A DNA stretch of 64,000 nt from CAYXSX01 sp964467925 (lineage in GTDB: Bacteria > Pseudomonadota > Alphaproteobacteria > Micavibrionales > Micavibrionaceae): NCBI GenBank assembly GCA_964467925.1, contig CAYXSX010000001.1:310001-374000 (forward strand). The letters run 5' to 3'. The position numbers and the translations under genes were made by a program. Positions 39,101-46,762 of this stretch are shown piece after piece. The notes under the pieces were generated by a model. It had not been told where the DNA came from. It saw only the letters and a list, made by a program, of their open reading frames with translations, and did not search any database. Numbering within the stretch: position 1 is the stretch's first letter; each line of letters starts with the position of its first letter.

Positions 39101-41527
39101 AGCTCGCCAGAAACCGACGGGTTCTCCTACACGCTGCTCGACGGGAATGGCGGTAACAGAACAGCAAACGCTTCTCTGATTATAAATTCAGAAACTGATT
39201 CAGCACCCGTATTGGCGAATAACGGCGCAAGCATGAACGAGGATGGCGCCCTCACCATCACGCCATCCATGCTGGATGCCGTCGATCCAGATACTGACCC
39301 AGCAAACCTTGAATATACTCTGACAGCTGTGCCGGATCAGGGTGTATTACGCCTTGGCACTTCACCTCTTGCAATTGGGGATAGCTTCACGCAAGCCGAT
39401 ATCGATCAAGGCCTCCTGAACTTTACCCCTCAGGAGAACGTCAACGGTGAGCAGAACTTCGGTATCACGCTCAGCGATGGCACCACAATTCTAGCGGCGC
39501 AGACTTTTTCTATCACTATAGCCCCAGTGAATGATGCGCCAACAGCTATAGATGATAGCTTCTTTGGCACATCTGGAGACGCATTCGTTGGAAATGTGCT
39601 TACCGACAATGGCAATGGCGCTGATAGCGACATTGATGATGGCGATGTGCTTTCCGTTACGGTCGGTATTTTTACAAGCTCTCAGGGTGGAAGTTTTGAA
39701 TTAGCTAGCGACGGCTCGTTCGTATTCACCCCTCTGGAAGGCTTTGTCGGTACCGACACGGTTTCTTATGAGCTGCGCGACGGAAACGGCGGTACAGATA
39801 CAGGGGTCGTCTCTTTCGAGATCGAAAGTGATGGGAGTACCGAGCCCACGTTCCCGACCCTGTCGATCCTGGGTGCGTCAAGCGTTACCGAAGGCAATAG
39901 TGGAATTCAGGAGCTAATTTATACGTTCAAGCTGAGTGCGGCAGCGAGTGAGCGGGTTACGTTTAACTACGCGGTCGGTGGTGGTAGTGCCATTCATGGC
40001 AGCGACTATTCTGGTCCTACAAGCGGCGCACTCTCGATTGAACCTGGAAGCGATACGGCGACGCTCACTCTGGGCGTGATTGGTGACCAAAGCGTCGAAG
40101 GCACCGAAGGCTTTCGGGTTTCGATTGGCGATATCATCGGGGCCTCGGCCTTAGTGACAGACTTTGACGTCGAGATCACCGACGATGACGTTGCGCCTCC
40201 ACCTCCACCACCTCCTCCGGACACTGGTGGCAACTCCGGAGGCGGATCAGGCGGCGGTAGCTCTGGCGGAGGCTCTGGTGGCGGTGGATCGGGCGGCGGT
40301 GGCGGAGGCTCTGGAGACGGCTCCGGTGGTGGCTCCGGTGGTGGCGATCCAGTAACCCCTACCACTCCCACTACACCGCCCCCCACACCTACTGTGACAA
40401 CAGTCATTGGCTCGGGTCCGTCCCCCGTATCGGTGACAGTGCCCACGGATGTGGGTGTGACCTCTCAAGGGCCTGGAGCAACTGCAGATCGGGGTCTGGC
40501 TGCGAACAACCTTACGAATGCACTGAATGCTGTTGGTGGCTCGACCCTTGGAACAGGACAACAAGCGGCAGCGACGAAGTGGCTGGCTACGACGGTCTCA
40601 GGCACGACCGTAGACGTGCAGAGCATCGTGTTGACCTCTCCGTCCGGCGCTGTGCCAGGCGCTCCACTCGTGATTACTGGCAATGCCTCGGGCGGCAGCG
40701 TCCAAGAAGCCTATGTCCTAGATGTGACGCAGCTCCCTGCGGGCACAACGGTTCATCTCAACAATATCGAGTTCATTTCGATCACCGGATCGGCCATTTT
40801 CGGAGGTGGCGCAGGCTCCAGCTTTGTGGTGGCCGATAACGCTGCCCAGCGGATTGTGCTGGGCGCTGATGACGACACGATCTCAGGTGGCGGCGGGGAT
40901 GATTACGTTGGCTCGCTCGATGGCAACGATGTTCTCTATGGGAACCAAGGTAAGGATACGCTTGGAGGAGGACTGGATAGCGACACACTCTATGGCGGCC
41001 AAGATGCCGATGTTGCCTACGGCAATCAGGGTACAGATGTATTGTACGGAAACTTCCACAATGACACGCTTTATGGGGGACAGGGTGACGACAACGTCTT
41101 CGGCGGCCAGGATGAGGACCTCGTGTACGGCAATCTTGGTGACGACACGCTCTTCGGAAATCGCGGAATGGACGCGCTCTTTGGCGGTCAAGGCAATGAT
41201 GTTTTAAATGGCGGGGATGGTGACGACAGCCTGCACGGCAACCGGGGCAATGATATTCTGATTGGTGGTGAAGGTAATGATGCCTTCTATTTTACGCAGA
41301 ATGGCGGAGCCGATACAGTCGCGGATTTCAATTTGGCAAGTGGTGATCGTCTGATGATTCAAGCAAACATTAACGGTACGGGTATCGCGACCGCTGCGGA
41401 CGTTCTACGTTTCACGGGCTCCGATCAGGTTGGTAATGCCGTGCTGAACTTCGGGAATGGCGATCAGATTACGCTGATCGGCATCGATCAACAAAGCCTG
41501 ACATATAACCATTTCACCATCGTCTAG
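33167..41527 (+). CDS. Giant RTX repeat adhesin with VCBS/cadherin-like and Calx-beta domains
   Basis: A 2,786-residue protein, no Sec signal, probably type I secreted. Order: unique N-terminal domain (about 1-190); a DxDGDG calcium-loop region (247-400: DMDGDGIE, DSNGDGVI, WRDLNQNGVSEDGE); RTX nonapeptide blocks (GGxGxDxxx) around 712-825, 860-932, 972-1008, 1118-1261 and 1572-1632; cadherin/VCBS-like domains with NDAP/NDDP spacers (about 1718-2222); a Calx-beta domain (about 2228-2342) ending VEITDDD; a poly-Pro then Gly/Ser linker (2343-2411); a last RTX block (2562-2712) and a C-terminal secretion-signal-like end (YNHFTIV). Such proteins bind Ca2+ outside the cell and mediate adhesion or biofilm. 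No type I secretion genes are nearby. Confidence 0.92.
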   Translation: MGNLFIASKPVTVSAGVFEHLYIVYDPQGDFDPSNRASLDNDLILRGGPSGIPGGGFDPIEIQIGVPINFSKDPLNDADPLLDREYTLLKSGADADLAWTQMLTVMPGIGTQTSDPRIYVTPDDVGYFATYQNSNSVVNTALFSAGIDLRQNTPYFNGNPENGRFPAGLFPGHNRVLGDINGDGNYLQQTVYSNSALGNAFSSLGYSSSVLNDFSSFGWGGFGSGNSGYDNSVYTLDGRSYTGFGDGQNITLPSVPRPDSVIWINNSSTSDFQVNPQLNLYFDGWASGLRNFKSPIAIDMDGDGIETTHIYDDGEVYFDIDGDGFAERVGWIAPDDTLIAMDHNGNGTIDDITELYGDDVMPAFQKLALHDSNGDGVISALDQDFSSLVVWRDLNQNGVSEDGELQGLLQAGIREISLSETPLDEYQNENYLSGSASVTFVDGSQTTAYDVHFLNDNLDTWYAGAQSQVFGSTYEVSPEALLMPLSRGYGGLPSWHIAMTNNEGLRDLMREMLQLGSSDMSALSDKMEAFLFEWAGVTDNDPAARKTGDGSNIDARKVDFIEKFTDTPWLQLGASSLVGADASIGIKKVWAEIENIMTARVLVQGTLKSAIFQNASYDFVSDNLTLGDNMGDLIARASDYIAGEDDTTAHDFWLSMGNIFIQHRDELGVDIGQISDALDTAYGSALFIGEQVITPEDGVIHTILSGNSETLTTNTLTGTEGADNMTGTNAGDYIFGKGGGDVISGRDGDDFLRGDDGADTLSGGNGDDRLEGAGGNDLLVGGAGRDDLRGGDGDDTISGGDGDDIINGGAGSDDLDGGSGTDKLDLGGLGAPVHFDMRTGQLIGAGVSSDNIRNFENIGGSNGADQLIGDGNNNVINGEGGDDTISGGDGDDQLFGADGNDLLFGGEGNDIFDGYAGADTIAGGPGIDTLNYAHPYNQGGVIVDLLLGRGFANAAQGDVISEIDNLTGGNDDDVLIGNNEDNIIQGLDGNDIIRGEGGNDTLFGGSGVNQYVGGEGSDDFIITPHAFNTDIIHDFQPGVDQLDYSFFSSSVTTATTIDLTETNGSTLIRIDGQHRVLLVGVTSDELSLSDFILPADTTLTSLAPLDVPTVGLTQTGDDFGNRLFGTDFDDVIDGGAGNDTIGGGPGNDVLSGGAGADKFVSGLGADTIDGGEGIDAVDYGDATGSVVVNLQDGTGQGSTAEDDQISNVEAVTGGAGGDTLIGSSENNLIAGGAGDDLIDTGGGINNILDGGYGNDTFVLRQQEGPALPDNGLSILKYSGNGVFVTTGGTPNSVDLIAEFEAGNPDEKIDLTNFDISEIYVSSVVGLQLNGETISGTVIQIFDGSENQTIILKDVDANDLVEENFALPPSIAFTDFQFQTIGTPGNDVLFNTRYDDQVFPRGGQDIVVGGEGNDTVYAQNSNPEAFVLKASAGTTTTIYGFDGSYNTYHWFPGSPPQTITLGPTGTNVIDDLTSSLRDVIDLSRFAGIRNVDDLNITYSDTNANGINDRTTISLTGGQSIVLENFAGGVDSTSVQSGNYDAPEYGVTGFGFLINADTRVINANTFLFNDGTLTGTAANDTLTGGYAADAITAGAGNDLVHGGGNNDTLLGGSGNDTLSGGLGSDLLSGGDNADTFVIARDAGATDTITDLEFWRIGEVIDLSAFDDRFANFAALKAAMLRQGSDVHIDLGGGQTLILQNIDLSDLRAQNFAGNASINADPTAEDDTFLGLEDEAITGNVLDDNGNGPDLDPNGDPLNVIAATIETDEGGEVVLNTDGSFAYTPAQNFNGSDSFTYTASDGLGGLVTARVVLTVGAVNDDPEAVSDTAVTNEDTAITINVLANDGDVDGDALTPVIWVPPSHGSAVVNENGTITFTPQADYNGSVTFEYQVSDGHGGTATAPVTVTVNSVNDAPIGRDDVFTGDVGTVITGNLLADNGSGTDSDPDGDALSVIAGTITTAGGGTVVIQTNGDFEYTPQEGSSPETDGFSYTLLDGNGGNRTANASLIINSETDSAPVLANNGASMNEDGALTITPSMLDAVDPDTDPANLEYTLTAVPDQGVLRLGTSPLAIGDSFTQADIDQGLLNFTPQENVNGEQNFGITLSDGTTILAAQTFSITIAPVNDAPTAIDDSFFGTSGDAFVGNVLTDNGNGADSDIDDGDVLSVTVGIFTSSQGGSFELASDGSFVFTPLEGFVGTDTVSYELRDGNGGTDTGVVSFEIESDGSTEPTFPTLSILGASSVTEGNSGIQELIYTFKLSAAASERVTFNYAVGGGSAIHGSDYSGPTSGALSIEPGSDTATLTLGVIGDQSVEGTEGFRVSIGDIIGASALVTDFDVEITDDDVAPPPPPPPPDTGGNSGGGSGGGSSGGGSGGGGSGGGGGGSGDGSGGGSGGGDPVTPTTPTTPPPTPTVTTVIGSGPSPVSVTVPTDVGVTSQGPGATADRGLAANNLTNALNAVGGSTLGTGQQAAATKWLATTVSGTTVDVQSIVLTSPSGAVPGAPLVITGNASGGSVQEAYVLDVTQLPAGTTVHLNNIEFISITGSAIFGGGAGSSFVVADNAAQRIVLGADDDTISGGGGDDYVGSLDGNDVLYGNQGKDTLGGGLDSDTLYGGQDADVAYGNQGTDVLYGNFHNDTLYGGQGDDNVFGGQDEDLVYGNLGDDTLFGNRGMDALFGGQGNDVLNGGDGDDSLHGNRGNDILIGGEGNDAFYFTQNGGADTVADFNLASGDRLMIQANINGTGIATAADVLRFTGSDQVGNAVLNFGNGDQITLIGIDQQSLTYNHFTIV
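33906..34288 (+). repeat. Direct repeat, copy 2, inside the RTX gene
   Basis: Second copy of the segment at 32314-32696. Encodes residues 247-374 of the RTX protein. Its G+C content is visibly higher than that of the flanking N-terminal cassettes, like the rest of the adhesin body. Confidence 0.9.
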
Positions 41528-41538
41528 GCCTGCCGCCC

Positions 41539-41874
41539 CTAGTCCTTAATTCGAAGATCATCCCGCCTTCCTGCATCTTCGGCTTCCTGCATCCATTTTG
41601 GCTTCCGGCCAACACCGCTCCACGTCAACTCCGGGTTTTCCGGATGTCTGTATTTCGGAGCAAGCTGCCGCTTACCGCCCTTGCGCTCGGCCGGTCTGTG
41701 CTGGTCCCGTACAAGTTCATCCAGGTCGTATCCCAGCTTGGCAGCGGCACCGCGTGCAGCCGCAAGGGCGGCTTTTCGCTCCTCTTTCTCCTTGGTACCG
41801 ATCAGAGACTGCGCGGTCTCAATCACCTCTTTCAGTTCTTTCACGCTGAGGTTTTCCAGATTGATGGTGGCCAT
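41539..41874 (-). CDS. H-NS family histone-like DNA-binding protein
   Basis: A 111-residue H-NS-type protein. The N-terminal oligomerization helices begin INLENLSVKELKEVIETAQS. The C-terminal DNA-binding domain has KYRHPENPELTWSGVGRKPKWM-type sequence: the Pro-Glu-Asn-Pro, TWSG and RKPKW elements are all present. Such proteins bind AT-rich DNA and silence acquired genes. It is convergent with the RTX gene, 11 bp from its stop, and may silence the AT-rich adhesin promoter; that is inference. Confidence 0.88.
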   Translation of the reverse strand: MATINLENLSVKELKEVIETAQSLIGTKEKEERKAALAAARGAAAKLGYDLDELVRDQHRPAERKGGKRQLAPKYRHPENPELTWSGVGRKPKWMQEAEDAGRRDDLRIKD

Positions 41875-41983
41875 CCGGAGACTCCTTCAATTGGCATTGG
41901 GGGCGATTCGTGCAAAGCGTATCGCGAGAGTACAGGGTGGCCCTGGGGACGCACTGCCAGCAACACCTATTCTTGCCCTCCCT

Positions 41984-42882
41984 TCAAGCAGCCTGCTGCG
42001 CCTGCGCGACGTTCTGCAGGGCGCTTAGGTGGTCCGCTGCCCGCTGCGCATGGGCGGCGGCGGCGAAGATCGCGCGGCTGTCGTCCGTCAGCACCTTGAG
42101 CCATGAGGCGATATAAGCGGCGTGCTCGTCCCGGGGCTGGCCCGAAAGCTCGAGATCGGCGCAGACGAAAGCCGCACCTAGCTCGGCGACAAGCTCCTCC
42201 ATGGCGTAACCTTCATCGCCCCAGCGCTTGCGCCCGAAATCCCGGCTAAGGCGCGAGGGATGCCGAGTCCAGTGCGTCATTTCATGCGAAGGGTGGCGTA
42301 GTAGCTTTCGGCGTCGCGGAATGCCTCGATCGGCGGCATGCGAAGGGTGTCGGTTCCGACATTGTAGCTGGCCTGATCGCCACCATGCCGGATAACGGCC
42401 CCGGTGCGGGCGAAGAACGTCTCGGCCTTCTCGATCCTCTCCACGGCGCTGCCCACCGGCTCGGTCAATGCGTAGAACTGCGCGGGCAGTCCCTCGACCT
42501 GCTCCGCGTTAAAGACGGTGTACCCCTTCATGTACGGGATTTGCCGCTCGGACTCCTGCCCCGTTTCCTCGTCGGTCTCGGTGCGCGAGAGGGTCGAGGC
42601 GTAGACCACGGAACTACCCTTCTCGCCCTTCCTGGCCTGCCCGCCCAGCTCCTGAGCCTGCTTGTAGGTCATCCAGATCGGGGCGCTGAACCCTTGCGCG
42701 GTGGCGGAGGCCCACAGGGCCAGAACATTGATGCCCTGATAGGGCTGGCCACAGGCGCGAAGCGGCCTGGTGATCCGCCCGGCGGCATGCTCGGCGTTCC
42801 ACGGCTTGATCCAAGGGCGCACGCCCTGCTCAAGCTGGCCAACGATGGTGTCGGTGATGCGCTGGTAGATGTCGGTTTTCAT
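41984..42882 (-). pseudogene. ardC: Antirestriction protein ArdC, frameshifted at the zinc-binding motif
   Basis: Two adjacent minus-strand frames together encode one ArdC. Frame 1 (42277-42882) carries the N-terminal ssDNA-binding domain (DIYQRITDTIVGQLEQGVRP; WMTYKQAQELGGQARKGEKG) and stops after SYYATL. Frame 2 (41984-42280) continues from MTHWTRHPSRLSRDFG to the end. The family reads ...YYATLAHEMTHWTRH..., so one base is missing in the codons for Ala-His (near 42282). ArdC proteins protect incoming DNA from restriction. The break removes the HExxH metal site, so the product is inactive unless this is a sequencing error or is recoded. Confidence 0.85.
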
Positions 42883-42901
42883 TGAACTTCCTCCTAAATC
42901 T

Positions 42902-42925
42902 GGGTTGCGGCTGCTGCTGCAACCC
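42902..42925 (-). promoter_or_regulatory. Hairpin in the ardC leader
   Basis: GGGTTGC and GCAACCC (7 bp) flank a 10-nt loop of CTG/GCT repeats. On the minus strand it precedes AGGAGG and the ardC ATG by about 20 bp, a place where it could act on translation or transcription. Confidence 0.4.
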
Positions 42926-43311
42926 GACTAGGCCCGCGCCAATGAGCGGGGGGAGCGGTCAAGGCCGGGGACCGGCGGGATGGTGCGGGCGCACGGAGGC
43001 GAAGCCGGAGGAGCCATGGTCCCGGCGGTCACCGCCCGAAGGGCTTGGCCTTGACGGCGATGGGGCCGCAGGCCCCCACTTCAAAGAAGGAACGTCAGCC
43101 GAAGGCTGGCCGCCTCATGCGCGAGGGGGCGTCACCGGATGGCCGAGACCCTGCTTCGCCGAAGGCTATGCAGGGGCTCGGGGAGCGCCGGACACCGGCG
43201 CGCGTAGCACCCGGCCCGAAGGGACGCGCCACGCACTTTGAAAGATCGGCGTTTTAGAAAGCCTTACTGTGCGTTTCAGAATGCGGGCAATGTGCAGAAC
43301 GTGGCGGGATA
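42926..43311. other. GC-rich non-coding stretch between ardC and fic
   Basis: Very GC-rich with many short GGCC/CCGAAGG-type repeats (for example CCGAAGGCT at two places). No convincing ORF, RNA gene or terminator was seen. Divergent regulatory region of ardC and fic. Confidence 0.4.
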
Positions 43312-43391
43312 CGGGTATTTATGGGTCTGCTTTCGGGTATCTCCACCCCAAACTTGTGTTTATGGGTATTTTTGGGTATAAATACGGGTAT
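43312..43391 (+). promoter_or_regulatory. Duplicated GGGTAT array upstream of fic
   Basis: GGGTAT occurs at 43313, 43335, 43364, 43374 and 43386, and GGGTCT at 43323. The spacings are 10 and 12 bp in each of two triplets (43313/43323/43335 and 43364/43374/43386). It looks like two tandem binding sites for a multimeric regulator. The last unit overlaps the fic start codon. Confidence 0.6.
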
Positions 43392-44442
43392 GAGCCTGAA
43401 GACCGATTCCCTGTCCATCACCCCGCAAATCCTCGCCCTGATCTCCGAGCTGGACGAGTTCAAGGGGGCGTGGAAGGCGCTCGGCACACTGGCCCCGGAA
43501 CGCCTCTCGGCCCTGCGCCGGGTGGCCACGATTGAGAGTATCGGCTCCTCCACCCGGATCGAAGGCGCGAAGCTCTCGGACCGCGAAGTGGAGCGGCTGC
43601 TCTCGAACCTCGAGATCAGGCAGTTCGAGACGCGCGACGAACAGGAGGTCGCCGGATATGCGCAGGCCATGGAAACGGTCTTCGCCCATGCGGAGGCGAT
43701 CGGGCTGACGGAAAACCATATCAAGCAGCTTCACCGCGACCTGTTGCGCCACAGCGCGAAGGATGAGCGCCACCGCGGGGAGTACAAGACGAGCCCCAAC
43801 CATGTGAGCGCCTTCGATGCCGAGGGACGCGAGATCGGCGTTGTGTTCGAAACCGCCTCTCCCTTTGATACCCCGCACAAGATGCGCGAGCTGGTCGAAT
43901 GGACCCGCGCGGCCCTTGAAGAGCGCAGCCTTCACCCGCTGCTGGTGATCGGCATCTTCACGGTGACCTTCCTTGAAATCCACCCGTTTCAGGACGGCAA
44001 CGGACGGCTGTCGCGCATCCTGACCACGCTGCTCCTCCTCAGGGCGGGCTATAGCTACGTGCCCTATTCCTCGCTGGAAAGCGTGATCGAGCAGAGCAAG
44101 GAGGGCTACTACCTGGCACTGCGCCAGACGCAGACGACGATCCGGACGGAGACACCCGACTGGCAACCGTGGACCCTCTATTTCCTGCGCAGCCTCCAGC
44201 AGCAGAAACAGCGCCTTGAGAAGAAGCTGGAGCGCGAGCGCATCACGGCGACCTCACTGCCTCCGCTCTCCACACATATCCTCGAACTGGCAAAAGAGCA
44301 TGGCAGGCTCACAATCGGCCAGATCGTCACCCTGACGGGAGCCAACCGCAACACGGTGAAGAAGCACCTCCAGGCGCTCGTCGCGGCCAGTCACCTCGCC
44401 CAGCACGGCAGGGGGAAAGGCACATGGTATGGACAGGTGTAG
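43390..44442 (+). CDS. Fic family protein (AMPylase-type) with C-terminal winged helix
   Basis: 350 residues from ATG 43390; an ATG at 43321 would add 23 residues that lie in the operator array. The class II inhibitory motif SSTRIEG lies near residue 45. The Fic core HPFQDGNGRLSR carries the catalytic His and the phosphate-binding loop. The C-terminal part (RLTIGQIVTLTGANRNTVKK) is a winged-helix DNA-binding domain. Fic enzymes transfer AMP from ATP to target proteins and are auto-inhibited by the Glu of the SxxxEG motif. The DNA-binding domain and upstream array suggest autoregulation. Confidence 0.92.
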   Translation: MSLKTDSLSITPQILALISELDEFKGAWKALGTLAPERLSALRRVATIESIGSSTRIEGAKLSDREVERLLSNLEIRQFETRDEQEVAGYAQAMETVFAHAEAIGLTENHIKQLHRDLLRHSAKDERHRGEYKTSPNHVSAFDAEGREIGVVFETASPFDTPHKMRELVEWTRAALEERSLHPLLVIGIFTVTFLEIHPFQDGNGRLSRILTTLLLLRAGYSYVPYSSLESVIEQSKEGYYLALRQTQTTIRTETPDWQPWTLYFLRSLQQQKQRLEKKLERERITATSLPPLSTHILELAKEHGRLTIGQIVTLTGANRNTVKKHLQALVAASHLAQHGRGKGTWYGQV

Positions 44443-44536
44443 CAGAGTGGGACCGACACTCCTTGAACGCTCGCTTGCAGGGCGAGGCGGCGCCGCCTCC
44501 CGAACGCACGAGCCGACACGGTGCGCATAGATCATC

Positions 44537-46747
44537 ATGCAGGACGACCTCCATACCATACCCGGATACTCTGCAATCAACCTGACTGAGTATGTGGAGT
44601 TTCCAGAAACAAAGAACTGGACTGCGGAAGAGTGGACCGCGGAATTTACGAGATCAGGCGAGTGGCTGTCCCGGTTTCTGGCGGCCCGTGACCCATTCAT
44701 TGTTCTCGCCCGCTCCGCTGTTCGCCTTATAACGGAGTCACATCAAACAGGGCGCGGGGTGAGGACGTTAGAGCAGACAGTGGTTGAAATTACTCAGGCA
44801 CTGATTTTGTCCGGGGACTGTCCGCCCAGGACAGTTCCAACGTCGCCCGCCAATTTTGAAAGGTATTGGGATCAGCTCAATCGAAACCTACGGTCATTCA
44901 TTAACAAAAATGAAAATGAGACCCAGACTGACGCCGAATATATCGTAGCGCGGCGCGCGCGAATTCAGACAATGTACTACCGGAACTTGTTCAGTCGAGA
45001 CTACTGTATCGACACTTTGGAAGCGCTACTGAAAAAAATCGATGAACGGTCAAACACGACTTTGGGATATAAGCTATCGGAGCTATTTCTCGCGATGGTG
45101 CGCATTGTCGATATCGTACTTGAGCGATTTGACCACCTTCGCGCAAGAGTAAGAACATTACTAACGTCAAATGACCGTGCGGAAGTCACCAAGTCGATTG
45201 CTTATATCCAAACCATATCCCCAGTTGCCGACCGGATCTGGCGGGCGTACCACCGGGAATTCAGCGCGTTGGAAGATTTGCGTGCTGCTGGGTTCCAGCT
45301 TTCCGAACTCGCATATCCGTGGGTGTTTACCCTTCCAAGGAAACTGCTTGAGTCCGAATTTCCGGCAGCGATCGTGAATGCCCTCTTCGGGCTCTCTTTC
45401 CGGCAGGAAGACCTCAAGGATTATCCGCGAGAGCATCTGTATCTCGATAACCCGGTTTGGGCTAAGCCGTATATCGCTCTGGATGAGGACCATCTATTTG
45501 CCGCGCTGCCGCAGCTCGTATTTTCATTCCCGTTTGGGATTATCGAGGCATTGGTCGGGATCAACGCCTCTTTGACCAAGGCATACGAGGCGGCGAAATC
45601 AGAACATTTGGAGCAGGCGACCCAGGATTTGCTGCAAAAGGCAATGCCGGGTGCATCAGTCGAACGCAGTGTCGTATGGGACGATCCGGAAACCGGAAAG
45701 CAGCTTGAAAATGATGTTGTCGGGTTCCTTGGGAACTTTGTCTTTGTATTCGAGGCAAAGTCCGGGCGCATCAAAGACGCCTCTCGTCGTGGAGGAGTGC
45801 TAAGCCTGAAGAAGAACTTCAAAGATCTGTTTGTTGAGCCAGGAATTCAAGGGCAACGTCTTCAAAAATACCTGGATTCAAATGGAAAGAAGGCCGTGCT
45901 CCGCCGTAAATCGGATCACACTATCATTGATATTCGACCCGAACGGCCAAAGGTGGTCTTTCGATTCAGCGTGTGCTTCGAGCATTTCTGCGGGCTGACG
46001 AGCGCAAAGCATCATTTGCGAGACCTTGGCCTTCTCCCGGACACATCGGCCTGGGCACCCGTCTTGTCGATTGGAGAACTGGAAATGATCTCCCGGTACT
46101 TAGATACTGAGATATCTTTCCAACACTATCTCACAAGACGAGCCACTCTTGAAGAGATTCTGGAATTTGATGGAGACGAGCAAGATATCTTGTCTATGTA
46201 TCTGGTCAATGGATTGTGGTTGCGCTCGGACACGTTTGAGGATCGGCGTGTATCATTCTTTGAAGCCGACAGCCTGGTTCGCCAACCGAAGACGCCTCGT
46301 GCCGATCGACGCGCTACCGAGATTTTTGGTGTCCAGCTTTCACCTGTTTGGAAGGCTATCTGCAAAGAGCTGTACCAGGATCAATCCCAACGGCACCGGT
46401 TTGACATTATTAACGTGATCCTGAACCAGCTACCGCCCGCATTGACTGATTTTGAACGACGAATCCGGCGCTTTCGCCGTGGCGTGCCGCACAAAGGTGA
46501 GGACATGCTGATGGTGGATTTCTCGGTCGGCAAACGGAGATTTGTTCTGGCCTGCTACCTTGCCAAACAAATGCCCGACCCTGAGGAATGGCAGCAGAGT
46601 GGGCGCAATGTGGTAGGAATGTTCATGAAAGAAGGAGAGACGGTTGATTGCGCGACTTTCATCTTCGCACGGCGCAGCAAAGAAATGACGTTCGACGGCG
46701 TCTCGTTTTACCGATATGCAGCGACCCCGACGAGTGAAAAGAAATGA
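44537..46747 (+). CDS. Large protein with a PD-(D/E)XK nuclease-like centre
   Basis: A 736-residue protein of no recognised family. Residues 391-408 read END...VFEAKSG, that is Asp393, then Glu406-x-Lys408 on a hydrophobic strand, the core pattern of PD-(D/E)XK nucleases. A Lys-rich helix (GGVLSLKKNFKDLF) follows. The N-terminal about 330 residues look all-helical; the C-terminal part (about 500-736) is mixed alpha/beta. It is convergent with the short Argonaute gene, 15 bp apart, and lies in the same defence cluster, which suggests a defence nuclease. It could also act as an independent anti-phage protein. Confidence 0.6.
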   Translation: MQDDLHTIPGYSAINLTEYVEFPETKNWTAEEWTAEFTRSGEWLSRFLAARDPFIVLARSAVRLITESHQTGRGVRTLEQTVVEITQALILSGDCPPRTVPTSPANFERYWDQLNRNLRSFINKNENETQTDAEYIVARRARIQTMYYRNLFSRDYCIDTLEALLKKIDERSNTTLGYKLSELFLAMVRIVDIVLERFDHLRARVRTLLTSNDRAEVTKSIAYIQTISPVADRIWRAYHREFSALEDLRAAGFQLSELAYPWVFTLPRKLLESEFPAAIVNALFGLSFRQEDLKDYPREHLYLDNPVWAKPYIALDEDHLFAALPQLVFSFPFGIIEALVGINASLTKAYEAAKSEHLEQATQDLLQKAMPGASVERSVVWDDPETGKQLENDVVGFLGNFVFVFEAKSGRIKDASRRGGVLSLKKNFKDLFVEPGIQGQRLQKYLDSNGKKAVLRRKSDHTIIDIRPERPKVVFRFSVCFEHFCGLTSAKHHLRDLGLLPDTSAWAPVLSIGELEMISRYLDTEISFQHYLTRRATLEEILEFDGDEQDILSMYLVNGLWLRSDTFEDRRVSFFEADSLVRQPKTPRADRRATEIFGVQLSPVWKAICKELYQDQSQRHRFDIINVILNQLPPALTDFERRIRRFRRGVPHKGEDMLMVDFSVGKRRFVLACYLAKQMPDPEEWQQSGRNVVGMFMKEGETVDCATFIFARRSKEMTFDGVSFYRYAATPTSEKK

Positions 46748-46762
46748 TTGGAAATAGTACAG

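Noticed and set aside
40200..40400. Highly repetitive tract inside the adhesin gene, considered as a CRISPR or satellite array
   Set aside because: It encodes a poly-Pro and Gly/Ser linker in the adhesin frame; no regular repeat-spacer structure.
43321..43389. Longer fic start adding 23 residues
   Set aside because: The added codons coincide with the GGGTAT array, and the shorter start begins at the normal family N-terminus.
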